Source of the DNA: Tetrapyrgos nigripes
Taxonomy: Eukaryota > Basidiomycota > Agaricomycetes > Agaricales > Campanellaceae
NCBI GenBank assembly: GCA_013368315.1
Contig: JAACJM010000089.1
Coordinates: forward strand, 62,001 to 126,000
Direction of reading: 5' to 3'
DNA length: 64,000 nucleotides
Shown here: in pieces, positions 35,889-46,721 of the stretch
Layout: each line of letters begins with the position of its first letter
Numbering within the stretch: position 1 is the first letter of the stretch
Translations under genes and position numbers: made by a program
Notes under the pieces: model-generated
Database searches by the model: none
What the model was told of the DNA's origin: nothing
Seen by the model: only the letters and a program-made list of their open reading frames with translations

Positions 35889-37900
35889 TCAGATGGGACA
35901 ATTAGCCTCATTGTACAATGTTGCATCTCCTGGACCAGTTTGAATAGGATTACACCTGTCGAATCATAATGTGTAAGTACCCCCACATATGGCAGGGATT
36001 GGGCTCACCCTGGTAGTTTCGCCATTGGTGATCCACTGACAGGCTCATTCACGACTGGATTGGTCTTGCACGTAACTGCTTTGGCAGGGTCGATCAAGTT
36101 GAAGTATGGGCAGGCTGAGATGACGCCTGAAAATGGAAAGAAATTCTTCTGAGCGATGCTGTCAGACGAATGGGTACATCATCCTACTTACCATTGATAG
36201 TATCGTCATTTGGATTATTGCAGTTGTCGATAGCCTTTTGGAGGACACTACCCGGATGAACTCGACCGTAAGTGTCAGCATATAATTTGGATGTTCAACG
36301 TACTTAACGTCCCATCCGTTTTGGAAATCACCGTGCCAGGAATAACCAGTTGGGTCTCTGACATGAGCGGTTAATTATCAGTCCATCTATACTGGCTAGC
36401 GCATACCCAGTAGCCTATGAGGATGAAATAAGTCTGGGAAATTCTTCTTGCGAATAGAAAGTGAGTTTACCCATACAAAAGGCCAACCGTCAGATTCTTG
36501 CCAGCGACCGGTGAAGTCATGTATGTTCCAAGTAATCTTTCGACACCATCAGTACACAGTGAGGCCGTGAAATATGAGCTTCAAACCTCATAGAACAATT
36601 TCATCAATCCCACCGGATGAGTCGAAGGGCAGCTACCATTGTCGAGAATAGACAGGTAGGCGACATGAGACTTGTGGTCCGGACTGTCTACGTTCTGTTT
36701 TGTGTTAAAAAAAAGAAATTAATGGATATGATCACGATAAACGAATCTCAATCACCTGCCTTGCCGTCCCAGCACGCGGGGAAATGAAGACGACTTTGGA
36801 AACCAGCCTAATAGTCAAAGGGATAGTGTCAACTTCTACAGAGATGGGTGGAACCACGCCGCGTGACGGACTTCACAATCAGTATGAGGAAAGCTTCCGG
36901 TACCTAAATCCCGAGAGCATCAGTAATTGGAAGGACAATCATTTCATGCTATAAACCGAGCGTTCCACAAACCATAATAATCAGCATTCGAAGTCGTATA
37001 TCTCAAACAAGCCCAGGCAATGGCACGCTCGCCCAATTCTTCCTGAGTTCCAAGGCCGTCTGGGTACACCTTGGTGCGTTTGACGGGATTGCCGGTGATC
37101 ATTCTAAAGCCAGGTGGGAAGGCTTTAAGACCGGGTCCTCCATTGATCTTGTCGAGGGATCCACGGTTCTGGTAGTAGATGAGGAGACCTTTCACGTATA
37201 TGAATAGAATTTCCAGCCTATGAGTTCGGATATAAAGCTCACCGCCGTTAGAAACAGCCTCAAACATCTTCGTCTTCGGGTCCCGGAAGTAGAGCTTGGG
37301 GAACCCTTATATAGCGTCAAGCACCAAAGCCCGAGTTTCATCTGAACACTGCTTACAGTAATTGGATAGATCCTGATACGAGGCATACGGTCAGTGCACT
37401 GTTTCGAAAGGAGGTTGTCACATACATACCTGGGAGACTTGGCACGAAGTACATTTCGAAGCTCTCAAGGTATCAAACGTGCTGTTGGCCGCAAAGTCTG
37501 GAAGCAAGAATAATATAAGGAGGGACTCTCATGATGTTTGAGAAAACGAGACTTACTGGAAGCTCCGTGGACGGTCTGACATTGATCAAAATTCAAAAAA
37601 GTGAGGTCGTAGTGATCAGGATACTAGTCTCAACTCGAAGACAGGAAAGAACGTCTGGATGCGTACATGAACATGCTGCGAGGGAATTTTTCCCGGAGAA
37701 ATGATAGGGTCGATGCGCTCTACATTAATTTGTGTTTTACTATGTTAGCTGCTGCAGGACACAACGACAGAAGAGGCAATGGAACCTTGAACGAGAGGAT
37801 CTGTGCAAGGCAGACGGAACCACGCAGAGGCCGTGTTAATGGTGCCTAAGGTGAGGAAGACGAGAACAGTCACAGTGCGTAAGATAGAGAAATGAGACAT
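35889..37900 (-). CDS. secreted DUF1996-family protein
   Basis: Sixteen exons join in phase to 368 residues: 37900-37786, 37719-37667, 37575-37557, 37497-37430, 37372-37357, 37305-37243, 37188-36973, 36903-36872, 36807-36760, 36694-36587, 36536-36471, 36414-36407, 36357-36304, 36247-36192, 36126-36009 and 35955-35889. A signal peptide leads to FRLPC and the DUF1996 pattern: SQHVHTVHG, GLKAFPPGFRMITG, FPHTDC, LHFPACWDGK, SPDHKSHVAY, GDFQNGWDV and a Cys-containing C-terminus. One exon is only 8 nt, and the intron after CWDGK starts GCAGGT (GC-AG). DUF1996 proteins are secreted and common in mushroom fungi; their activity is unknown. Its 3' end faces the OPT gene 186 bp away. Confidence 0.92.
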
Positions 37901-39846
37901 GATTGTAGGAGAGACTAGTAGACACGGAAGTGTGAGGAATGGAGAGGAGCTGAGTGGTGGGCTTATATCCTTCTCGAGGGTAGGAGAGGCAATTGAAGAT
38001 TCCGTATTAGGACAGTCACTTTGTTCTCAAGTTCTGGAATGATTTCGAAGTGGTAAACGATGGATCCGTCCGACTGCGATCATCCATTGCGAGACGATGC
38101 CTTCTACATCTTCACTGACGAGACAAGAACTGGACGTCCAATTGCTACATGTGATTAGACATCGATAGCGACTGAACCCAAGAAACACAGATCCTGGAGT
38201 TTGAAGTGGTAAAGCAGAATCAAAATCTCTAGAAGTAAGATGAACTAAACCGTCTACGGATTGGACCTCGGAGAAGGAACGGATGATTGTATGCTAGACT
38301 CGGAAAATACAGCGCGACTGTGTTGATTCGTATCGTTTTAGCAGAACAACATATCTTGGCACTCTTGGCGAATCATGACGGATGCTCACCCATTTGACGA
38401 ATGTTTAGTGCTTTTCATGGTCATATCTTGTGTTGAAGCTTGAAGGTCCGCGCCGAATTCTCTTCATCCGAAAGGAATCTTCCCAGTGTCAACGCTACTA
38501 GTAACAATCCAAGGAACCGACAATAGAATCAAGTCAGCATGTGTAGCTTGCAGATCTTTCTTTGCAGGCAGAGGAGAAGGAATCTCGCGCTAATATCTTG
38601 AGCGACGTGGCAGTGGAAGAAAAGGAACCGGGCCTGGGAAATTTGGCAAAACAAACGGTCACTTGACTGAAACACTAGAGGTACCGCATATTCCCGATAC
38701 TTTAGTATAAGGGTTTGTAGGGGGCCCTCTTATGCGCAACCCCAAATGCCGGCGGCGTCTTTTCTATTGATCGATCTAGATCTCTGGTCACGCATATATC
38801 ATATGATATATGACGACATGTGTCCATACTTATATATCTCGAGGTACCGACACGTCTCCTGGCAGAAGCAATTTGGACGGTCAGAGTGAATATACTGCTG
38901 AAAATTTTTGAGCAGGAGGAGGAGTAAAGGAGATAAGTACCCCAAAAGTATCCCGGACTTTGCAGGAAATTGACGGACGCCGGAGCGAGCTGCCCGATTG
39001 GAGCAGCCCGGTATCACGATCCATTACTCCATATATAGCGCCTGCGACGGTATTCACGAATATTGTGGCCTTTTGGTCATCGCAGGCTGACCTAATCCTT
39101 TACACCCGGACTGGTCTTGCAATTGTTCCTCCATTATCCATTCTACCAAAACTGCAATTCACCCTGTTCCTGTCGCCCTAGGGCCACCGAAGTTGGTATA
39201 TAGACATCTAGCGAGTGCTTCAGCACCCTTGCCGATTTTCAGACGATTTTACCAGTGTTTACGCTGTCTGCGCCGTCGACAACGACGAGCTCAATATCAC
39301 TTTTTCTCTGCCGTGTGTGTGACCTGTGACTGTCGCATTTACTCGTTGCTCATTGGCTAGCGGGCTGTCCTCCTCGTCCCTCAGCAATACATAGAGCCAG
39401 TCGATAGTCCGGTCAGTAGGCCTTGGCGAGTACTGCATCTCTACGAGCTGGGAGGTAATCGAGGTAATAGACTGTCCTGTTTCCGGCGTATCAGTACTTG
39501 GTCCCAGCCCAGGTAATACACTCCTCCTCATCCTGTACCACATAACTCATTCAATACCATCATCTTGCACTTTGGATAGTACTTGATCCTGTATTGGCGG
39601 TCTTCACACCTGTATGGATCTACAGCAGTCCTCGAGCTGCGAGCTCGTCCATATTGGGAGTAGCTGACCCCAGGAATGATGTACTTAGGTAGTCACCGGC
39701 ACTTCCGGAACCCCGGCGTATCAGTTCTTAGTCCTAGCCTGGGTAATACACTCCTCCTCCTCCCCCATCAACGCCTTTACGACAGGAGAGCATGAGGCAA
39801 GGCTAGGTTCATGCCTTTTACATCTCATACTGAGATGGGTGAGTTG
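37901..39846. other. intergenic stretch
   Basis: No gene recognised. Short ORFs only. The phrase GGTAATACACTCCTCCTC occurs at about 39510 and 39743 and again near 54120, marking a dispersed repeat. Confidence 0.4.
39485..39770. repeat. dispersed repeat, two copies here and one near 54.1 kb
   Basis: A roughly 45-bp unit (TATCAGT-x-CTT-x-GTCC..., then GGTAATACACTCCTCCTC) appears at about 39488-39530, 39718-39765 and 54096-54142. The spacing of conserved words is the same in each copy. Confidence 0.6.
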
Positions 39847-40640
39847 TATTCTACATGTCTCTCTCATAGGCACTTTCTCGAACCCTCGGTTTACAGCACA
39901 TTTCCATATCTGATTCGAAAACCGAGATAAAACGACAGCCTGTTGCACCAGGGGTTACAAACACAATGTCCAATCCATAATCTCCGATAAACACTCGATA
40001 AATATGCGCAAAAGCCCTTCAACACTCGAAGCACCTGCGGTCTGCGATCATTTAGTTACATGTGCTCCACAAGTTTATCGCTTTTTTTACTGAGTGGCAA
40101 TCAAGTCTTTCTTCTCCTCCAGAAGCCTCCAATAGTCTCTGACAGTAAGTTTGACTACGGCACGACGATTGTCGTCTTTGGTCTTGGCTGTGGCAAATTA
40201 GATAGAAGTCAGTTTATGGATCCCCAATTACAACGGCGGAAATACAAGCTCGCCCTACTCACCTTTACTTCGGGAAATATCTGAAGCAAGGGCAGACTCC
40301 TCGAGATATATGAATAGCGCGTTCTGGAGGACCAGAAAAACGACCATGAAGAGGACTGCCGCTGTCATGTCTCGGGTGCCTATGAGACAGTACATGTCTT
40401 GCGTGGTGCCACAGTGGCCAGAGACGATTGGTAAGAGGGGAATTGGAGAGTACTCGAGCTGAATGAATGTAAGTGAAAAAAGATGCCGGGCGAAAGGACT
40501 CGACGACTCGTTAGAACTCGACCGGGAAAGAGCCTGAGGTGGTAGTTAAGTTGGAAGTGGGGGGAAGGTGACTTTTATCCACTATTTTCCCCTCGCAATT
40601 GGTAATGTGTACTACGCTCGGATCATTGGATTTATTTTAC
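39847..40640 (-). repeat. inverted duplication, left arm
   Basis: This arm matches 42870-43820 in inverted orientation. Shared landmarks in order are the GTTCGAGAAAGTGCCTATGAG block, both exons of the small membrane-protein gene, and the upstream CCCCCCACTTCCAAC and ACTACCACCTCAGGCT words. Arms are diverged but co-linear. Confidence 0.75.
40087..40458 (-). CDS. small single-span membrane protein, copy 1
   Basis: Two exons (40458-40263 and 40187-40087) encode about 98 residues ending in a charged tail (DYWRLLEEKKDLIATQ). One strong hydrophobic segment is visible (TAAVLFMVVFLVLQNALFIYL). The acceptor at 40459 implies an upstream first exon that I could not place; no ATG lies at the start of this exon. 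It is paralogous to 43035-43403 with the same intron. I do not recognise a family. Confidence 0.5.
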
Positions 40641-42869
40641 AAGCCGAGACTCCCAATGTGGCCAGTGCTGAGTGTATATGCATTGAACAGCTTTCTCGAG
40701 CCAGCATCTCACTCTGGTGTCAGTTGATCATCCTGTGCCATAATTACCTTCCAACTAAGTACCTTTTATGGGGCCTGTCCCATCTCCGAAAACTTGGCCT
40801 ATGGTTCCTGACTCTAGGCCTTGTAAACCGATTTCGAATGCAGGTAGTGATACTTTGCGTATAAAAAACGAGGACAACGACGAATCCGAATGCAACTATG
40901 GCTCTATCATCTATGACACTTATAAGTTCTAAGCAACCTGAGGCTACATGCGCGTCACTGAGTCTGTACCAATTTTTCTTGGCGGTGAAGAAGGGAAGGG
41001 GCGACAGAGTGAGCAGGGACATAGGAGGGAGAGGAGCTGCGTCGGCATATGTAGATGCCAGCTCATTACGTCGAGAACAGAGTCAAAAGGGAGGGAAGTT
41101 CGGTACATGGGAATGCAAACGCGAACAGGAAAAGCAATGAGAAAAAGGAGGGTAAAGACTGAGCTCAAGGCTTGAGCTCTTGATCAATACAGGAGCAGGT
41201 GAATGGAAAGCGCACGTCCGTGACCATCATGTAGCGGGTCAATTTTCTGACGGAAAAATGTTTAAAAAGAAATTTAAATCTGACCGAGTCCTCCGTAACA
41301 TACTAAGTTGTTGAGCGCCCCGCGAGCTCCTGTCCTCCGTAGTCTTGGGCCCTTGAATGTCTAAATTGGGGAGGGACGAATTCGGAACGAACGAGAACGA
41401 GGCGGGGAACTCACTGGATAAGTATTTATGCCGATTGACTCGACCTACTACGAGTCCGTCTTATAGTGAATATACGGGTACTACACCTCCTGGAGGAAGG
41501 CGACCTCAGGTTGGGAGAAAATTCCACTAAGCAAAGGCTACGTAGAGCCTGGTGAAGAGGCAGAAAGTAGGCGAATCATTAAGATGCGAGGTGCGAGTGA
41601 GTGCTTTCACATCCGAACTGGCCAAGCTTCGACATTCTCCTAACGGGCATGGAAGACCGCGAGCACATGTAGTGTTAACACCCCGAAGCTCTACCAAAAC
41701 GGCAACTGGCAAGACATCCGAAAGGAAGGTTTCATGACTATTTTCCATTGGCACAAAACGAAATATCATACAGATTAGTATTACTACCTTGTTACTACCA
41801 TCATGATGAATCAATTGAAATTTGATACAGAACGTCGAGGATTCCCGTCTTTGTTGGACACTTTCAATCCAAATCTATGCCAATTTATCAGGGACCACAG
41901 CTTTGTTAACCTCATATGGTATTTAGTACTTAGATGCTCGAGGAACGGAGGGGAAGAAGGAGGCCAACTGAAGATAAGTTGTGAGGCACAATGTAGACGT
42001 ATTTGATTATCAGAATAGCTTCGATGGAAAACGGTCTTGATTCTTGAAACGCTTTTGGCTTCTCTCGATCGTCTACTACTACTATCTATTAATGAACAAT
42101 GGGCATTGTTTTCTATGATGAGAACGAGGCCTTTGAGCTCGACTAGTAGGACTACTAGGATTTGAAACAAAATAGAAATATGTTTCGAGAAAAAATCACT
42201 TTTAATTTGAATAAATGAGCGATGGCAGTAGCCAGTGGAAGAGTCTTTTTAGAGCGACTTGCCTAGAAGGAGGACCTAGAATAACGTCCTTGTGAATTGA
42301 TGGATGGTGGGGAACCTGAAATTTATCAATTTGTTTCTTCGTGTCCGGCTGATCATTGAGGAGTGAAGGTAGTTGTAATTCTCGCATCTCATCATCCTTG
42401 GATGCAAGCTTCAGAACTAAACGCCTTGAAGAGAAGAAGCTGAAGCATTTCTGAAGTGCAGTCCGATGATTGACCAGCAATGCGGCTCGGTTGTCTCGGG
42501 ACTGCTACCAGTGGGCACCAATTAAGAGCCGGGTAACCCTCTGAAACAAAGAATACGAACACGCAGTCTTTTTTGCTCTATCTCTAAGCAAAAGGCCCGA
42601 CTGCGAAAAGGGGACATAATTCTCATTCGAGTGTCTAGTATAGCAAACATAAACCAACGTTATACGCGTTCGTAGCTTCAGGCACAGTTCACAGACTCAC
42701 AGCCGCCTTTATGATGGGACCGGGACTGGCCTCATAAGAAGGTACTTGATTCGATGGCAATTCTATTACAGGACTCACAGAATGATCAACTGATTCCAGA
42801 GTGAGATGTTGGCTCGAAAAAGCTGGGCTTCAATTCAGTGTGTACTCGCTGGCGGAACGTTAGGAATCT
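40641..42869. other. spacer of the inverted duplication
   Basis: This 2.2-kb stretch lies between the two arms. Minus-strand ORFs at 40744-41022 and 41527-41814 have hydrophobic parts but no recognisable domain. They could be upstream exons of copy 1 or noise. Confidence 0.35.
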
Positions 42870-43820
42870 CGGCATCTTAATCGAAAGCTCCGCGGGTACA
42901 AATTACCCATTGCCAGTGTGCGTGGCCACACCCCCCACTTCCAACCCAACTACCACCTCAGGCTTTTTTCCTGGTCGATTCCGAACGAGTACTTTCAAAG
43001 CGTCCGGCACTGTCTGCGATTCACGTTCATTCAGCTCAAGTACTCTCAAATGCCCTTCATACCAATCGTCTCAGGCCACTGCCACGGTGGCACCGTCCAA
43101 GATATCTACTGTCTCATAGGCACTCGAGATATTGCAGTGGCGGCTCTCTTCATGGTCGTTTTTCTGGTCCTCCAGAACTCACTGTTCATTTACCTCGAGG
43201 AGTCTACCCTTGCTTCATATCTTTCCCAAAGTAAAGGTGAGTAGAGCGAGCTTGTATTTTCGCCGTTGGGAGCCAGATGACCGACTTCTATCTAATTTAT
43301 CACAGGCAAACTGGTACCCGAAGATGACCACGACGACGTTAAGCTTACTAGCTCACAGTATTGGAGGCTTCAGGAAGAGAAGAAAGGATTGCTTGCCACT
43401 TGATAAAGTGGTAAACTTGTAGAGAGTTGGGGCGCATGGACGCCGGAGCAGGTATGTCTTGTCGCAGAATCCTTGGATTACATGTAGCTAAATGGCCGCA
43501 GCCGCATGACAGGGTCGGGAATCCCGTGCTACGAGGGCGGGATTGCGTCAACTTGCCAATTTGTTCCCCCGTACCCGCTCCCGCGTCTCCTGCCAACCCC
43601 GTGTTGATTCTTAATCGCAGGCCACAGTTCGTTCGAGTGTTAAAGGGCTTTGGATATATATATCGAGGCTTTTTCGGGAATTCTGGATTGGACGTTGTAC
43701 TTACTTATGACCTGTAGTTCTAGTTCTATCTTGGTTTGCAAATCAGATCCAAAACGAATCTTCAACTGGAAATCTGCTGTAAGACAGAGAGTTCGAGAAA
43801 GTGCCTATGAGAGATAAATA
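42870..43820 (+). repeat. inverted duplication, right arm
   Basis: This is the inverted partner of 39847-40640, including both exons of the small membrane-protein gene and downstream sequence as far as GTGCCTATGAGAGA. Confidence 0.75.
43035..43403 (+). CDS. small single-span membrane protein, copy 2
   Basis: Two exons (43035-43236 and 43306-43403) encode about 99 residues. The hydrophobic segment (VAALFMVVFLVLQNSLFIYL) and the tail (QYWRLQEEKKGLLAT) match copy 1. It has two extra residues near SGHCHGG. An ATG within exon 1 (MPFIPIVSG) could start this copy, although an upstream exon is implied by the acceptor at 43034. Function unknown. Confidence 0.5.
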
Positions 43821-43825
43821 GATAG

Positions 43826-43965
43826 ATAGATACACGCTAAGTGGCCCCTTCAGGACCCGACGGGGTGGCGTTGCGTCGTCACAATACCCCTGATATGGTA
43901 TTACAAGGGCGAGGCAGTCTCCCTACGCGCAGCTGCTTGTAAAGACTTTCCGAGCCTCGTGCACT
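43826..43965 (+). repeat. dispersed 140-bp repeat, copy A
   Basis: It includes GGCCCCTTCAGGACCCG, GGGGTGGCGTTGCGTCGTC and CTACGCGCAGC, and recurs inverted at 53915-54057. No coding capacity. Confidence 0.7.
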
Positions 43966-44264
43966 TACACAAAAGGCGGCAGGGCATTCGTTCCATCGAG
44001 ACAAGCGCACCCTGAGACACAGTAATTATATAAAATCGTAGGATAATCTTAAGGTTAGCTTTTTATAAAACCACTGCCAATTAACCTACCGCTAAGACGC
44101 ACATTCAGCTGACTAGACCTCTGGGCTGAGAGCTATGGACCGAGGTCCATAGTTCTTGAGCCTCCTCAGCTCGGCTTTGGACGGTAATTCAGCTTGGACA
44201 GCCACTTTCCAAATCGAGCACCCATATTACAGTATTGGGCCGTCGTACCGTCGTCAACTCATAG

Positions 44265-44657
44265 CAAGGGGGTCCGGACCAGGAAATCCTGTACCGGGGG
44301 TTGGTAGGTAGGTTCCTCTGGAGGAGGCGAAAATTTTTTTTTTTTGACCCCCCCGAAAATGCGCCTTAGAACAATTTTTCGCTCACTGTTGGCAGTAATA
44401 CATGTTGTTCACAATGCATCTAAGGTCTGATAATACTGCTTTGACCACGTTGCAGTCAATTTTTCGTTGAAGGTTCCGCAAAGCTTCTGACTAGCACAGC
44501 AGTTCAAATAATTTATGTAATCATAAGTCACATGCTATTGCTATATTAAGCAGGTAACCTACTATATAAGGAAGGTAAGGTAGGTAGGTTCCCTTGATGG
44601 GGGCGCAAATTTTTTTTCCGACCCCCGGTATAATTTAATTCTTTTTGGACCCCCTTG
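44265..44657. mobile_element. non-autonomous hAT-type element (MITE)
   Basis: A 393-bp unit starts CAAGGGGGTCC and ends with the exact reverse complement. A second inverted match (TACCGGGGGT) lies just inside each end. ACTCATAG flanks it on both sides (44257-44264 and 44658-44665), an 8-bp duplication typical of hAT transposases. Inside, GGTAGGTAGGTTCC followed by a T run and GACCCCC is repeated directly. There is no ORF. Confidence 0.88.
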
Positions 44658-44949
44658 ACTCATAGTGACACTTGCATCAGGGCTGGTCAGGGTCAGGCAC
44701 AGATATTATTATTCGTTATGTATGTATAATACCGGTACCATATACCCTAGTCCTCAGCAGCCTCCAGTCTCTTCATCCTCTTCATTGTCAAAACACTGTG
44801 GGAGAGTCGGCTCATGTTCCTCCTCGCTACTCGCATGAGGCCAGGGACATGGTGTGGATTGTTGCTGTAGTGCACTGTGTCATATGTATGCTTTGAAGAT
44901 GTTGTATGCTAAGCATTAGAAAGTCAGCGAAGTAAACGCAGAAAGAAAA

Positions 44950-45579
44950 TTAATGAAAAGATGCACCCATGACCATTATGCCTCGCAGGGCCTGCATACA
45001 TCCATAGCCCAGGTTTGCTGGGTCTGTGTTTGATGAGGGAAAGGCCGTGAGAGGTCTATATGGCAAAAAAGTCAGTATAAAAAGCCAAGAGAGAAAAGGG
45101 AAGCAACTCAAAGAAAAGAGAAGAAAAAGACAGAGAAAGGATTCACCACCACTCCCCTTTGCCTCAACACACTCCCTCCCTACATCTATGACAGATTTAG
45201 ACCCACTCCCATCGTTAACCCCATGCTCTGGGTGCTCCTTCGCCCATTTAATCAACTCCCCTTCTCCAGGATTACTTCCCCCAAACAGGACAATTCCATC
45301 ATACGAGGGGCGGCAATGGCTGATAGAAAAGAGTGTGTTGTTTGGGACAAAGACGCCATAAGTGTTACAAAGAGATTTGCAACAGGAGAATACCGGTGGA
45401 GGTATGGAGGTACATATGAGTGGTGCGATGTAAAAGTTGACGTTTATGCAAGGCCAAGCATGCTGGAGGCGGTATCTTGAATGAGAGAGGTTCTCTATAC
45501 ATATGGATCTCCATTGTTGTCCTTCATGGAAGCAGGAGAAGTGTGGCAGGGAGGCCCAAGGGATGCGCTGGCGGTTCAA
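44950..45579 (-). CDS. hypothetical protein, uncertain exon structure
   Basis: A long open stretch includes YDGIVLFGGSNPGEGELIKW and HPEHGVNDGSGSK, which read like real protein, and later GYGCMQALRGIMVMG. Between these the frame turns hydrophobic and T-rich, suggesting an intron near 45030-45140. I do not recognise the family and cannot place the start. Confidence 0.3.
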   Translation of the reverse strand: MNRQRIPWASLPHFSCFHEGQQWRSICIENLSHSRYRLQHAWPCINVNFYIAPLICTSIPPPVFSCCKSLCNTYGVFVPNNTLFSISHCRPSYDGIVLFGGSNPGEGELIKWAKEHPEHGVNDGSGSKSVIDVGRECVEAKGSGGESFLCLFLLFSLSCFPFLSWLFILTFLPYRPLTAFPSSNTDPANLGYGCMQALRGIMVMGASFH

Positions 45580-46488
45580 CGATGATGACGTGTCGTCGAA
45601 TTAACGTCGAATTAGCGTCGAACAGTTCCTCCCATGCACTTCGTGGGCGCTTTACTTTGACTCATGTGGTACCTACAGAGCGTTTTAAGCCTCGGAGAGG
45701 TTCGGGATAGGGCCAAAGTATGTATGAGCACTGCCAGAATATTTCTTGAAGCTATCGGTTGAGTAATGTGCAATATACTTGCCAATTAATGTAAAACAGT
45801 CATAGAATGGTTAATAACAGACATTCGTCTTGAATTAGGGGTATGATGTAGTAATCTTAAAATCACCAAAAAATGGGGAAATGCTGTGAATAACATATAA
45901 AAGAGTGATTGGAAGGTATCCAGCCATATTATGGACATCTGAGATTGACAGAGCCTTGAAAGCACTTTGGGATGCAAAAACTGCAAAAAAGTGATAATCC
46001 AAAGACTCGAAAGCATACATTACTTGCCCGACTCATCTGCATATACTGACACTTGATACCAAGACCCAGAGCTGAGTCCATATACATGTAAAATCTTTAT
46101 TTTGGAGCTCTGGGTGTGATCTAACCGGTTTATCCAAGTCAGAATGATCATACACTGTGAATGATTATTGATTTAACGTCGAACTATGCATGTGGCAACC
46201 TTGGCTCGAGTTTTACGGACACCATTTAGAGTGCAGCAGGCACCACGCATTCACCCATATGCATATATTTGGGGAGAATACGCGACGATGGCGCACGGAG
46301 CGAAAAAGGGACCATGCCCCACCCGACCCCGATTGCCGTGGGAACCGACGCTAGCTACGGATGTCCGATAATTATAAATCCGAGTGGGTACTTTTAATCA
46401 TATCCTCTTTCGCTGGGTACGACCAAGGTACGACGATAACCTCTGGAGGCCCAGTAGTGTTATTATCTAGGCGGGTCCCAAGCAGGGT
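45580..46488. other. intergenic stretch
   Basis: No gene recognised. A short direct repeat, CGTCGAATTA, occurs at about 45594 and 45606. A 10-bp inverted repeat, ACCCAGAGCT, lies at about 46064 and 46106. Confidence 0.35.
46484..46488. repeat. putative target duplication AGGGT, left
   Basis: AGGGT directly precedes GGAAATTTCC. The same 5 bp follow the right end at 52861-52865. Confidence 0.7.
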
Positions 46489-46582
46489 GGAAATTTCCTA
46501 GTCTAGCTTTTTTGTATCGAGCACTTAGGGACTGGTTTTTTGATTACAAATCTTCAAGATTTGCTAATCACACAGCCACTCA
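46489..46582 (+). repeat. left terminal inverted repeat of the helicase-DUF6589 element
   Basis: It starts GGAAATTTCCTAGTC and includes GGGACTGG and ATTTGCTAATCACACAGCCAC split over the arm. It is related to 52705-52860 in inverted orientation, with gaps between the arms. Confidence 0.7.
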
Positions 46583-46721
46583 GCTTTACCGCCTTTTACC
46601 TTCTTCCCTCATCGTCAAGGCTTCCGACGAGTCCTATGGACTTCTATACCCTCTTTCTTCACTCGTAAATTATTGTCTTCAATGCATACCGGCTAAATAC
46701 ATACCTTTTATTCATAATACC

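Noticed and set aside
45026..45361. Lys/Arg-rich plus-strand ORF
   Set aside because: It is the complement of the hydrophobic, T-rich part of the minus-strand candidate and has no recognisable product.
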